Positions 35,718 through 44,760 of a DNA stretch of 64,000 nt are shown piece after piece. Location: assembly GCA_017649565.1 (NCBI GenBank), contig JAGCGO010000100.1:1-64000 (forward strand), in the 5' to 3' direction. A program made the translations under genes and the position numbers. This DNA is from Fibrobacter sp. GTDB taxonomy: Bacteria; Fibrobacterota; Fibrobacteria; Fibrobacterales; Fibrobacteraceae. Numbering within the stretch: the first letter of the stretch is position 1; every line of letters starts with the position of its first letter. The notes beneath the pieces were generated by a model that was not told the DNA's origin, searched no databases, and worked only from the letters and a program-made list of their open reading frames with translations.

Positions 35718-38057
35718 ATGGCACAGCAATTACCCAGTCAAGAACAGATTATCGCTATCCTCCGTGACGAACCTATGGTCGGAAGCCGCCTGCGCAGCGC
35801 GCTCGGGCTTCCCAAGAAACAGAAAATGGCATTCAAGCAGCTGCTCGCCGACATGGTGGAGCAGGGTCTCCTGAAACGCACCAGCCACAAGGAATACCAG
35901 CTCGGCGACGGAGAAAGCCTCGAGGACAAGCGCGAAGATCGTCGCAAGAAGATTGCGGAACAGTACCCCGAAGACAACCGCCGACTGGGCGCCCGCAGCC
36001 GCCGCCAGAAGGACAAGGAAAACGAGACCCGCGTGAAGCGCGGCATCCTGCACCAGACCGGCGAAGAGGAATGGGAAGTCCATGAACTCCAGACCGGCAA
36101 GGTGTACGAGATGTGCCACCGCAGGCAGGCGCCGGGCAAGGAAGGCGAGACCATCAGCTTCACGCTGTACCCGCACCCGAAACTCAAGCACAGCTACCTC
36201 GCGAAGGTTGACCGCAGCGCCGAGGCGATGAACATCAGCTGGGATGAAGTCAAGGCGAAGTTCATGAACGACGCGAACCTGCCCAAGGACTTCCCGCCCG
36301 CCGTAAAGAAATACGTGGACAGCGTCAAGGAACCCTGCGGCAAGGATTTCAAGGGCCGCGTAGATTACAGACAAACAACTATTCTCTGCATCGACCCCGA
36401 AGGTGCCATGGACCACGACGACGCCATCAGCGTAGAACGCACGCCTAAGGGCGGCTACAAGTTGGGCGTGCACATTGCCGACGTGAGCTACTATGTGCCC
36501 GAAGGCTCGGAACTCGACGAAGAGGCTTTGGAAAGGAGCTACACGCAGTACCTGCCGTGGACCGCCGTGCCGATGCTCCCCGAAAAACTTTCGAGCAACG
36601 TGTGTAGCCTGCACCAGGGCGTAGACCGTTGCGCATTCACCTGCATGATGGAACTCGACAAGAACGCAAACGTGCTCAACTGGGATTTCCACCGCAGCAT
36701 CGTGAAAATTACCAAGTCCATCACCTACGAACAGGCGATGGAAATGATGAAGGAAGGCGACGACGACATCAAGGCGCTCGCCGAAGTGACCGCACTCCTC
36801 AAGAAGAACCGCACCAAGGACGGCCTCCTGGAATTCCAGAGCACCGAATTCGGCTGCAAGTTCAACGAGAACGGCGAACCGGAAAAAATTTACCCGCGCC
36901 TCACCGACGAAAGCAATTCGTGGGTCGAGGAGTGCATGCTCATCGCGAACAACTGCTGCGCCAAGGAACTCAAGAAGCGCAAGCTCCAGGGCATCTACCG
37001 TATCCACGAAGCGCCCGATACCAAGGACATCATGGAACTGTACTACATGTACCCGGACCTGTTCAAGGATTCTCCGGTGATGTTGCGCGACTTGGGCAAG
37101 CCCCGCAGCGGCGACACGAACCTGAACCCGACAGCATTCAAGCTGTACGAGCACCTGGTGAAGCGCGCCGAGGGCGACGAAACGCTCACGAATCGCATTT
37201 TGCGCAGCATGCAGAAGGCGCACTACGACAGCAACAGCTTTGGCCACTTCGCGCTGAACTGGCAGGACTACGCGCACTTCACGAGCCCCATCCGCCGCTA
37301 CGCCGACCTTTGGTGCCACCGCGAATTGGCGCGCAAGGGCAAAGAAATCAATGCCGAACGCAAGAACAGCGTGATTGAAGTTTGCGATTTGATTTCGGCG
37401 AACGAAGTCAAGAACCAGAAAATCGAACGCATCGCCATCAAGGTGTGCAGCTGCTGGATCCTGAAGAGCCGCATCGGGGACGATTTCGAGGCGACCGTCA
37501 CGGGCATCGAGGAATGGGGCATCTACGTCTCCATCGCGGACCCCATCGCCGAAGGGCTCGTGCGCTTCCGCGACATCGCGGGTGACGACTTCTACGTGTT
37601 CAACCCGGACCAGGGACTCGCCTTCGGCAAGAAGAGCGGGCGCACGTTCCGGCGCGGCGACAAGGTGCTTGCGCGCCTTCTGAGGGTGGACCCTCTGCGC
37701 GGTCAGGCGGACTTCAGCATCATCGAAAAGCTCAGTTCCGAACCAAAAAAGCGCCGCCGCCAGGGAGAACGCAACAACGAGGAACGCGCCGACCGCGCCG
37801 CCGCGGCGGAAGCCCTCGGCTACGTAAGCCAGCCCGACTTCGACGACGAGCCGGAATACACCTCCGCAGGGAGCCACAGGAACCGTGGTGGACGCAAGGG
37901 CAATTCACGCAAGTTCGACAGCGACGCCCCGAGTTTCGAAAGAACCGGACGCGGGCCGCGCAACCGTGCCGAACGCCGTGCCGCCCAGCAGGGCGAAGAT
38001 TTCCACGTTGCGAGCAAGCCGCGCAAGACAAAAGGCGGACGCTTCCGCAAGAGGTAA
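35718..38057 (+). CDS. rnr: Ribonuclease R
   Basis: 779 residues. An N-terminal winged helix (about 1-70) and cold-shock-type domains are followed by the RNB catalytic domain with the metal-binding IDPEGAMDHDDAIS. The RNB domain ends in FALNWQDYAHFTSPIRRYADL. An S1 domain (FEATVTGIEEWGIYVSI) and a basic, Arg/Gly-rich tail (about 680-779) follow. Processive 3'-5' exonuclease for structured RNA. It starts one base after the plsC stop. Confidence 0.95.
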   Translation: MAQQLPSQEQIIAILRDEPMVGSRLRSALGLPKKQKMAFKQLLADMVEQGLLKRTSHKEYQLGDGESLEDKREDRRKKIAEQYPEDNRRLGARSRRQKDKENETRVKRGILHQTGEEEWEVHELQTGKVYEMCHRRQAPGKEGETISFTLYPHPKLKHSYLAKVDRSAEAMNISWDEVKAKFMNDANLPKDFPPAVKKYVDSVKEPCGKDFKGRVDYRQTTILCIDPEGAMDHDDAISVERTPKGGYKLGVHIADVSYYVPEGSELDEEALERSYTQYLPWTAVPMLPEKLSSNVCSLHQGVDRCAFTCMMELDKNANVLNWDFHRSIVKITKSITYEQAMEMMKEGDDDIKALAEVTALLKKNRTKDGLLEFQSTEFGCKFNENGEPEKIYPRLTDESNSWVEECMLIANNCCAKELKKRKLQGIYRIHEAPDTKDIMELYYMYPDLFKDSPVMLRDLGKPRSGDTNLNPTAFKLYEHLVKRAEGDETLTNRILRSMQKAHYDSNSFGHFALNWQDYAHFTSPIRRYADLWCHRELARKGKEINAERKNSVIEVCDLISANEVKNQKIERIAIKVCSCWILKSRIGDDFEATVTGIEEWGIYVSIADPIAEGLVRFRDIAGDDFYVFNPDQGLAFGKKSGRTFRRGDKVLARLLRVDPLRGQADFSIIEKLSSEPKKRRRQGERNNEERADRAAAAEALGYVSQPDFDDEPEYTSAGSHRNRGGRKGNSRKFDSDAPSFERTGRGPRNRAERRAAQQGEDFHVASKPRKTKGGRFRKR

Positions 38058-38058
38058 T

Positions 38059-39000
38059 ATGCCGAGCTACAGGAAAATCGCACTCTACGCCAGCTACCAG
38101 ACCGGGAAAGACCTTCCCGGTTACGTGAAGTTCGCTCTCAAGCACCTGGCCGCGACCGATTTCCATGTCGTGTTGCTGACAAACGAACGCGAACTCTCGG
38201 ACGAGACCTGCGAATTCATCGCCGACAACGACATCGAGCTATTCCTCACGCAGAACCACGGTTTTGACTTTGGCATGTGGCACCGTTACCTCAAGCTCAA
38301 AGTCAACAGCCCGGCAGCAAACGGCACACAGGAGGCCATGGGCAACCTCGACAGGCTCCTTATCCTGAACGACTCCATCGTCTATTTCCAGGACAACTTC
38401 GAGAGGTTCTTCGCCGAAGCGGAAAAAAGCAGTGCCGACGTCGTCTCGCTCACCAGCAGCAACGAATTTTTCCCGCACCTCCAGTCCTTTTTCCTTTACA
38501 TGAAGCAGCCCGCTCTCGGAGCCTTCTTCATGCACATTTTCGAGACTCCCGAACAGGAGACCTTCGAGGCGACTGTCCGCAACATGGAAGTCGGCCTGAG
38601 CGCAAAGTTCGTCGAGGCGGAAGTCCGTATGGAAGCGCTCTACCCCACAACCGGCAGCCCGCTGTTCGCCTACAAGGATCTCGTCGAACAGGGCGCAGGC
38701 TTCATCAAGCGCAAACTGCTGCAACGTAGGTTCAAATTCAAGGAGAAGATCCACTTCATCCGCAACGGCGCAATCGAGACGCTCAATACCGACTACGCCG
38801 CGCTCATCAAGAAAGCCGGGCTCGCACCGGACTTCAGTGAAGACTGGATTCCCGAACTCCGTGAATCCTTTGTCAGGCACAAGGCCGACCTTGTCTGGGA
38901 AAACGCTTTCGACAAGGTCGGATGGCCGCTGCTCCGCACAGCGATCAAGACAAAGTACAAATTGCTGCGGAAACCCCTTAGGGGTGACGAGTACAAATAA
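38059..39000 (+). CDS. Rhamnan synthesis F (RgpF)-like protein
   Basis: 313 residues. KIALYASYQTGKDLPGYVKFALKHLAATDFHVVLLTN and the NHGFDFGMWH motif identify the RgpF/rhamnan-synthesis-F family, usually linked to cell-surface polysaccharide synthesis. LILNDSIVYF and TGSPLFAYKDLV are further family blocks. AAGAGG (inside the end of rnr) precedes the ATG. It is the last gene of the rightward cluster. Confidence 0.82.
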   Translation: MPSYRKIALYASYQTGKDLPGYVKFALKHLAATDFHVVLLTNERELSDETCEFIADNDIELFLTQNHGFDFGMWHRYLKLKVNSPAANGTQEAMGNLDRLLILNDSIVYFQDNFERFFAEAEKSSADVVSLTSSNEFFPHLQSFFLYMKQPALGAFFMHIFETPEQETFEATVRNMEVGLSAKFVEAEVRMEALYPTTGSPLFAYKDLVEQGAGFIKRKLLQRRFKFKEKIHFIRNGAIETLNTDYAALIKKAGLAPDFSEDWIPELRESFVRHKADLVWENAFDKVGWPLLRTAIKTKYKLLRKPLRGDEYK

Positions 39001-39022
39001 ACCTCGTCACCCCACCCCACCA

Positions 39023-39922
39023 TCATTGTACTTTAAAGAAAGTGGTTACCTGGATGGAATCCTTTTCCTCCACCCCGTCTTCATAATGTGTGAATCCCAG
39101 TATCCAGGTAACCGTAGTATCTGAATTCAACTTGCTAGCATTGTTGAACAGATACATGCACTCTTCTGCAGGCCGTTTGGCAGGCAAAGTCCACTCCGTA
39201 GATTTCGGGACAAGGCTCACTAGATATTTCATCTTGCGCACCTCGATCAACGGGAAACCGGAAAAAGAAAGCGTTGAATTGATCTTGATGCGGTCCTTCC
39301 CTCCCAACAGCGTGTCGCGCACGTCCAGGGTGTCAAAGAAATCGCGCATCGCGGTAGAATCAAACGGATTGTTGCCCGGTTCATAAATGTATTCTGGCGG
39401 AATGTAGTCGGTCCGGCGTCTCTCGCCATAGTTGACAAAAAATGTATCGGTCCTTGTCTTGTACCTTTTCGTGTACAGCGTGGCATAAACCGTATCCATT
39501 ACGGTAACGTAATACTTGGAGGAATCCGGAAGGTCAGCAGGGCCGATATAAACCAACTGATATTTATCGTGTTGCGACATAACCGTTGGCGAAAAGTCGT
39601 TCTTGCACGAAAACGATTTTTCACCGAAGTCGCATTTCATAATGCTTGAATTCCGCGAAAGCGTGTCAAGACGGCCCAGCGTATCCCTGTAAACAAACGA
39701 AGTAACAGTATCGACAAGCTCGATGACTTTCTCTACCGTATCCTTGTAGACGACAACCGTATCGTGAAAAACAATAGTGTCAACCGGCGAAACTACCGGC
39801 AAGGCGGTATCGGAAGTTTCCTCAGTCGATTCTAAAGGATATTCTGCCGAGCAGGCCGTAAGAAGCGACAAAACTAGCGTCACCAATACAGCAAACAACA
39901 TCCTCAAATACACCCATTTCAT
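39023..39922 (-). CDS. Lipoprotein of unknown function
   Basis: 299 residues. Signal peptide with lipobox LLTAC followed by S at about residue 23. A Thr/Val/Asp-rich region follows (VDTIVFHDTVVVYKDTVEKV), with two conserved-looking cysteines (KCDFGEKSFSCKND). Beta-rich overall. Codon use is more AT-rich than in the upstream rnr cluster. GGAG precedes the ATG. Function unknown. Confidence 0.72.
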   Translation of the reverse strand: MKWVYLRMLFAVLVTLVLSLLTACSAEYPLESTEETSDTALPVVSPVDTIVFHDTVVVYKDTVEKVIELVDTVTSFVYRDTLGRLDTLSRNSSIMKCDFGEKSFSCKNDFSPTVMSQHDKYQLVYIGPADLPDSSKYYVTVMDTVYATLYTKRYKTRTDTFFVNYGERRRTDYIPPEYIYEPGNNPFDSTAMRDFFDTLDVRDTLLGGKDRIKINSTLSFSGFPLIEVRKMKYLVSLVPKSTEWTLPAKRPAEECMYLFNNASKLNSDTTVTWILGFTHYEDGVEEKDSIQVTTFFKVQ

Positions 39923-40164
39923 ACAAAACTCCTATCCCTATCCGAAAAATAACACTTTCTCCGGAAAAAGAAATTATTTTATTCAATACGCACAAAAGCG
40001 TATTTAACATCACGGAATTTCGTTATCAAGGTTCCCTTTTCGGGGAAAGTAGGCCAGCATTGATAGACGAAAGGGTTTCTCCCTACATTTTCACCAAAAT
40101 GGGAGAAGAGAAAAGTTCCTAGCAAAGAAGAATTATATATTTCGCTCAAAAAAAAGAGGCAAGA

Positions 40165-40452
40165 ATGAAACTCTATACGACAGATTTTATCAGCGGCAAG
40201 GAAATCGAGACCCTTCAGATGGTCAAGGGAAGCGTAGTGTTTAGCAAAAACGTTGTTCGAGACCTATTTGCCGGAATCAAAACACTCGTGGGCGGCGAAA
40301 TCGCCGGCTATACCGAAATGCTCAACGATGCCCGCCGCATTGCCACAGCGCTCGGCGCCGACGCCATCGTGGCAGTAAGGTTCATGACCTCAAGCGTCAT
40401 GGCCGGAGCTTCGGAAATCATCGTGTACGGCACCGCCGTAAAGGTGAAATAG
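40165..40452 (+). CDS. YbjQ/UPF0145 family protein
   Basis: 95 residues. A heavy-metal-binding-like (DUF74) fold of five YbjQ-type subunits is expected. Motifs GGEIAGYTEMLNDARRIATALGADAIVAVRF and the final YGTAVKV are diagnostic. The biochemical role is unsettled. AGAGG precedes the ATG, and a TATATTTC box lies at 40136-40143. Confidence 0.88.
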   Translation: MKLYTTDFISGKEIETLQMVKGSVVFSKNVVRDLFAGIKTLVGGEIAGYTEMLNDARRIATALGADAIVAVRFMTSSVMAGASEIIVYGTAVKVK

Positions 40453-40482
40453 CAAAACTCGCAAATTCTATTATAAATAATA

Positions 40483-40511
40483 AAAACCCAATAATCTCGT
40501 TATTGGGTTTT
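40483..40511. terminator. Bidirectional terminator between ybjQ-like gene and yidC
   Basis: Twelve-bp perfect stem AAAACCCAATAA/TTATTGGGTTTT with a five-base loop, between the convergent stops at 40452 and 40534. Confidence 0.88.
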
Positions 40512-40533
40512 CGTTTCTTGTTCAGATTCTTTT

Positions 40534-42351
40534 TTACTTCACGATTTCGGCGTCCTGCACCTTCTTGCCATTGATGGTCTTGGGAGCAGAGCCACTGTCG
40601 CGGCGGATTATCTTGTACTGAATAATGCTCCAGATGTTCGAGACAATCCAGTAGAGCACGAGACCGGAGGGCATCACCGCGCTGAACAGGAACATCATCG
40701 CCGGCATCATCCACACCATCATCTTCTGCTGGGCCGGATCCATTCCGGCGCTGCCGCTCATGGTAACCTTTGTCTGGAAGTACGTGGTGACCACCATGAT
40801 GATCGGGAGCAGGGCAAGGCCAGACGGCATGAGGTAAGGAATCGAGATACCGCTCCAGATAACGTCGCTGCGGCTGAGGTCGGAAATCCAGAGGAACGCG
40901 GGCATACCGCGGAGTTCGACGGCGCGGCCGAGCACGAAGAAGAGGCCCATGAAGATAGGCATCTGGATGAGCATCGGCAGGCAGCCGCCAGTGCAGCTGG
41001 CGAGCGGGTTCACGCCGTTCTTGGAATAGAGTTCCATGATGGCGGCCTGCTTCTTCTGCGGATCGCTCCTGTACTTCACGTTGATTTCGTCGAGCTGCGG
41101 CTTGAGCTTGCTCATAGCCGAGGTGGACTTCATCTGCTTCACGGTGAACGGAGTCGTAACGCCACGGACAATGAAGGTCACAAGGATGATGGCGACGCCG
41201 TAGTTCGGGATAATCGAGAAGAAGAACTTGAGGAGCTTGAGCAGCATGGCGCAGATCCACACGAACCATACGTCGGCACCGCACCATTTCCAACCGCTCA
41301 CGATAACCTTCTCATAGCCCTTGCCGTAGGCGGAAACTTCGTCCCAGGAAAGCGGGAGGACCATGAAGTTGTAGCCAAGGCTGTCGGAACCGCGGAGTTC
41401 ATCTGCGATAGAAATCTTGTAGGTACCCGGGTCATACTCGTTGTCGGCGATCTTCATCGGCTTCGCTTCGAGAGTCGCAGGAACCGGAGTGTCGAACTGC
41501 ACCGCCATGGCGACGTACTTGCGACGGATACCCGCCCAGGACATGTTGCCGTCATTGAACTTCTCGGTGTCGCGGACCATCTCACGTTCCACGCCGCTAC
41601 CGGCGTTGTAGATCACTTCGCTAAAGAAGTAGCTCGTGCCGCCAAAGCTCTTGCCCTTCGGGATAACTTCGGTTTCCTTCATGCCGCCCTTCCAGGCGAG
41701 TTCGTAGGCTTCGGGCCTGAACCCGACAAAGCGGTTCATCTGGCGGACAGCAGAACCGTCCTTGGTAAATCCGTAACTGCGCACGACCTTGTTCCCGTTC
41801 GCATCGGAGAACACGAACTCGACCGTAGCCTTGTCGTTAACGACAATCTTTGCCGGAGCATCGACAGCGAACATGGCATCGCTCAGGTCGGCATTGCCCA
41901 GCTTCAGGTCCAGGGCGCCGAGCGCGGTATCCTGGATGAGCTCGGGGAAGTTGCCCGTAGAATCCGGAAGCGTCTTCACGACAACGCTCTGCACCTTGCC
42001 GCCCTTGTTGCTGAGGGTCATCACAAACTTTTCGGTCTCCACGACAACCGTGCGCGGCTCGACAACGACCGGGGCGGGCGCGGAAGCGGAATCCACAGCC
42101 GCGGAATCCGAAACGGCACTGTCCGACGGAGCTGCACCGTCCAGCACCGGGGCGGGCTTGAGCTCGGGAGTCTTGGCCGGGAGCACGAGTTCACTTGTAA
42201 CAGAAGAATCCTTCTGCACCTCCGCAGCGACGGCCTTCTTCGCCTTGGCCTGGGCAGCAGCCTGGGCTTCGGCATTGGCAGCGTTCGTCGTCATCCACCA
42301 GATAACGATTACCGCGATAAGGATGGAACCGATAATGGTATTCTTGTTCAT
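40534..42351 (-). CDS. yidC: Membrane protein insertase YidC
   Basis: 605 residues. N-terminal membrane helix, then an Ala/Pro/Ser-rich stretch (about 30-100), a large periplasmic beta domain (about 100-340) and the C-terminal five-helix insertase core. The core has the conserved Arg loop in IILVTFIVRGVTTPFTVKQ and CTGGCLPMLIQMPIFMGLFFVL. It inserts inner-membrane proteins with or without SecYEG. The start overlaps the yidD stop as ATGA. Confidence 0.96.
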   Translation of the reverse strand: MNKNTIIGSILIAVIVIWWMTTNAANAEAQAAAQAKAKKAVAAEVQKDSSVTSELVLPAKTPELKPAPVLDGAAPSDSAVSDSAAVDSASAPAPVVVEPRTVVVETEKFVMTLSNKGGKVQSVVVKTLPDSTGNFPELIQDTALGALDLKLGNADLSDAMFAVDAPAKIVVNDKATVEFVFSDANGNKVVRSYGFTKDGSAVRQMNRFVGFRPEAYELAWKGGMKETEVIPKGKSFGGTSYFFSEVIYNAGSGVEREMVRDTEKFNDGNMSWAGIRRKYVAMAVQFDTPVPATLEAKPMKIADNEYDPGTYKISIADELRGSDSLGYNFMVLPLSWDEVSAYGKGYEKVIVSGWKWCGADVWFVWICAMLLKLLKFFFSIIPNYGVAIILVTFIVRGVTTPFTVKQMKSTSAMSKLKPQLDEINVKYRSDPQKKQAAIMELYSKNGVNPLASCTGGCLPMLIQMPIFMGLFFVLGRAVELRGMPAFLWISDLSRSDVIWSGISIPYLMPSGLALLPIIMVVTTYFQTKVTMSGSAGMDPAQQKMMVWMMPAMMFLFSAVMPSGLVLYWIVSNIWSIIQYKIIRRDSGSAPKTINGKKVQDAEIVK

Positions 42352-42599
42352 CTTTTTTCCTTGGGGGGCGGCACAGGGTCGTATCCGCCTTTACAGAAAG
42401 GGTTGCACCTTAACACTCTAAAAACCGCAAGATAGAAACCTTTGAAGGGTCCGTGTACCCGCAGAGCCTCTATCGCATACTGGGAACACGTCGGCTGGAA
42501 CCTGCACACACCCTGGAAGAAAAAGGGGTGGATCAACTGGTACAGCCTGATAGGCACCACAAGCGCCGCAGACAGCGCGTTCTTAACCTTTTGCCACAT
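42348..42599 (-). CDS. yidD: Membrane insertion factor YidD
   Basis: 83 residues. The RLYQLIHPFFFQGVCRFQPTCSQYAIEALRVHG block with its conserved cysteines, and RCNPFCKGGYDPVP, are the UPF0161/YidD signature. Start at 42599 (GGGG six bases upstream) overlaps the end of rnpA; an ATG at 42611 is possible. Confidence 0.92.
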   Translation of the reverse strand: MWQKVKNALSAALVVPIRLYQLIHPFFFQGVCRFQPTCSQYAIEALRVHGPFKGFYLAVFRVLRCNPFCKGGYDPVPPPKEKR

Positions 42600-42945
42600 C
42601 CGCAGCCCCATCCCATTCCATCTTATGAAAAATCTTCAGGGCAGATTCGCGAAGGCGTTCCGGGGACATCTCACTGGCACTGTCGGTCACGACGACCATC
42701 GCCCACACGGGCTTCTTTATCGAGGGGACCATCCCAAAAAACAAAGGCCGCAACACTCTGCGACACTTGTTGCGGTAAACGGCGTTACCGTTTTTCTTTT
42801 TTGCCAAAAAGCAGAAACGACAATAGCCGTCCGGGCTTTCAATCCACTTCATCGATAACGATGGAGAGCGGACGAATTTCCCTTGGACGGCGACTTGCCG
42901 ATAAGCGGGTTGCGTCGGCAGACGATAAGAACGCAGAGCGGCTAT
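42583..42945 (-). CDS. rnpA: Ribonuclease P protein component, apparently starting at AUA
   Basis: 120 residues if initiated at the ATA at 42943-42945. Basic protein that binds RNase P RNA. The RNR-type core is AKKKNGNAVYRNKCRRVLR. The conserved N-terminal region (RSYRLPTQPAYRQV, then FVRSPSLSMKW) lies upstream of the only in-frame ATG (42852), and no GTG or TTG occurs in frame between the rpmH stop and that ATG. A textbook GGAGG sits seven bases before the ATA. Two in-frame CTG codons are other options. It is followed by yidD and yidC. Confidence 0.85.
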   Translation of the reverse strand: MAALRSYRLPTQPAYRQVAVQGKFVRSPSLSMKWIESPDGYCRFCFLAKKKNGNAVYRNKCRRVLRPLFFGMVPSIKKPVWAMVVVTDSASEMSPERLRESALKIFHKMEWDGAADVAKG

Positions 42946-42960
42946 AAGCCAGCCTCCGAC

Positions 42961-43116
42961 TTACTTCTTGTAGACGGAATCGCTGACAGTGAGACGCTTG
43001 CGGCCCTTGGCACGACGACGGCTCAAAACGGCGCGACCCCAGCGGTCTTCCATACGAGCCATGAAACCATGCTTGTTGACACGCTTACGATTGTGAGGCT
43101 GGAATGTTCTTTTCAT
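42961..43116 (-). CDS. rpmH: 50S ribosomal protein L34
   Basis: 51 residues: [18 protein letters not shown] at the start, then arginine-rich [10 protein letters not shown]. Part of the conserved rpmH-rnpA-yidD-yidC order. The rnpA ribosome-binding site begins three bases after its stop. A TAAATTTG box lies 38 bases upstream of the start. No dnaA is found next to it in this window. Confidence 0.96.
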   Translation of the reverse strand: MKRTFQPHNRKRVNKHGFMARMEDRWGRAVLSRRRAKGRKRLTVSDSVYKK

Positions 43117-43153
43117 TGTTTTAACCTTTGTAAAAAAGCGATTTTTTGGAACT

Positions 43154-43161
43154 CAAATTTA
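43154..43161 (-). promoter_or_regulatory. TAnnTTTG promoter box of the rpmH operon
   Basis: TAAATTTG on the minus strand, with CTTG 19 bases upstream, close to the Bacteroidetes -33/-7 pair (TTTG, 19-21 bases, TAnnTTTG). Confidence 0.6.
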
Positions 43162-43243
43162 GTAAAAAGCCTGTATAAATCAAGGGGTTAGGATGCCCCG
43201 AAACCTATTTTTGGGCAATTTTAACGACTTATTAACATTTTAC

Positions 43244-44704
43244 TCACCCCGCATCACCGGAAGCGCGCATGCGCCTGCGGGCACGGGAGCCGGGACGGTT
43301 GCGACGGTGCCTTTTCTTGAAGGGGGCCGGCTGCGAGTCCCCCGACTTCGCGACAGGCGCCTGATTTTGGGCAGGCTTTGCGGGTTGGGGCGCGTTTTTT
43401 GCAACCGGGACCTGTTTCGGGGCCTGTTTCGGGGACTGCTTCACGGCAGGTTTCGGGGCGGCACCCTTCTCGCGGGGAGCATTTTCCTTTTGCTTCTTCT
43501 CGCGGGGCATCCTGCCGCGCGCATTGCGCCTCTCACTTTCGGGAGTCTCCTTCTGCGGGGGCGGGAGTCTGCCGAAGACAGACTTATCCTCTTCGGGGAT
43601 GCGCACGCGGGTCAGCTTTTCGATGGCACGCAGGTCCTGTTCCTCGTCGGGGGCGCAGAACGCGATGGCAACCCCGTCCTTGCCCGCGCGCGCCGTCCGC
43701 CCGATACGGTGAACGAACGTTTCGGGCTCGTTGGGCAGGTCGTAGTTGAAAACGTGGCTCACGTCGTCGACATCGATGCCACGGGCGGCAATGTCTGTCG
43801 CCACCAGCACGCGGATTTCCTCTTTCTTGAACTTCCCGAGCGCTTCCTGGCGGCGGTTCTGGCTCTTGTTGCCGTGGATGGCGGAGCACTTGACGCCCGC
43901 CTTCTCGAGCACGCGGACAATCTTGTCTGCACCGTGCTTCGTGCGGCAGAACACCAGCACCTTCTGCATCTCGGGGTGGCATGCCAGCAGTTCCTTGAGG
44001 AGCGCGTCCTTGCGGCGCTTGTCGATGCGGTAAAGTTCCTGGTGGATGCGCTCGATGGGCGTACTCTGCGGGGCAACCTCGACACGCACCGGATCCGCAT
44101 GCAGAATCGACTTCGCCAGATCCAGGATGCTGTCGGGCATGGTCGCGCTGAAAAACAGGTTCTGCCTGTTCGGCGGCAAGAGCGCCACCACCTTGCGGAT
44201 GTCGTGGATAAAGCCCATGTCGAGCATGCGGTCGGCCTCGTCCAGCACGAACACTTCCAGCTTCTTGAGGCTCACCGCCTTCTGGCCGATCAGGTCGAGC
44301 AGGCGGCCCGGAGTCGCGACAAGCACATCGACGCCACGGATAAGGTTCCTCTTTTGCGATGCGTCGTTCACGCCACCGAAAATGCAGGCCGTCGATATCG
44401 CCGTGAACTGCGCATACTGCCTAAAGCATTCCTCCACCTGGATAGCGAGTTCCCTGGTCGGGAGCAGCACCAGCACGCGGCATGTCTTGGGAGCGCGAAA
44501 ATTGCCCGACTCCAGCAGGCGCTGCAAAATAGGGAGTGCAAAGGCGGCAGTCTTCCCCGTCCCCGTCTGGGCGATTCCCAGCAGGTCGCGGCCTTCCAAG
44601 AGACTCGGGATGGACTTTTCCTGGATGGGAGTGGGGGTTTCGTAGCCGACAGCACGAATGGCGCGCTGCAAAGGGTTAGCAAGGGGTAAATCCGCAAACA
44701 TCAT
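43244..44704 (-). CDS. DEAD-box RNA helicase (RhlE-like)
   Basis: 486 residues. Q motif YETPTPIQEKSIP, motif I AQTGTGKT, Ia PTRELA, II DEAD, III SAT, V ARGIDV and VI HRIGRTARAG all present. The C-terminal tail (about 375-486) is basic and Lys/Pro/Ala-rich, ending KKRHRRNRPGSRARRRMR, an RNA-binding tail. It remodels RNA in the cytoplasm, probably in ribosome assembly or decay. Start taken at 44704; the frame is open further upstream but is not conserved-looking. Confidence 0.92.
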   Translation of the reverse strand: MMFADLPLANPLQRAIRAVGYETPTPIQEKSIPSLLEGRDLLGIAQTGTGKTAAFALPILQRLLESGNFRAPKTCRVLVLLPTRELAIQVEECFRQYAQFTAISTACIFGGVNDASQKRNLIRGVDVLVATPGRLLDLIGQKAVSLKKLEVFVLDEADRMLDMGFIHDIRKVVALLPPNRQNLFFSATMPDSILDLAKSILHADPVRVEVAPQSTPIERIHQELYRIDKRRKDALLKELLACHPEMQKVLVFCRTKHGADKIVRVLEKAGVKCSAIHGNKSQNRRQEALGKFKKEEIRVLVATDIAARGIDVDDVSHVFNYDLPNEPETFVHRIGRTARAGKDGVAIAFCAPDEEQDLRAIEKLTRVRIPEEDKSVFGRLPPPQKETPESERRNARGRMPREKKQKENAPREKGAAPKPAVKQSPKQAPKQVPVAKNAPQPAKPAQNQAPVAKSGDSQPAPFKKRHRRNRPGSRARRRMRASGDAG

Positions 44705-44712
44705 AATAGGGC

Positions 44713-44720
44713 CAAATATA
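44713..44720 (-). promoter_or_regulatory. TAnnTTTG promoter box of the DEAD-box helicase gene
   Basis: TATATTTG on the minus strand, with TTTG exactly 21 bases upstream and only eight bases to the ATG. Confidence 0.6.
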
Positions 44721-44721
44721 G

Positions 44722-44740
44722 AAAAACGGGGAAGACCCCG
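44722..44740 (-). terminator. Terminator of the AlkD-like gene
   Basis: Read leftward: CGGGG, loop TCTT, CCCCG, then five Ts, 21 bases after the stop at 44761. It abuts the promoter box of the next gene. Confidence 0.75.
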
Positions 44741-44760
44741 CCAAATACTTGGCCAATGCG

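Noticed and set aside
35730..37877. 715-codon open frame on the minus strand
   Set aside because: Antisense shadow of rnr.
43193..44689. 498-codon open frame on the plus strand
   Set aside because: Antisense shadow of the DEAD-box helicase gene.
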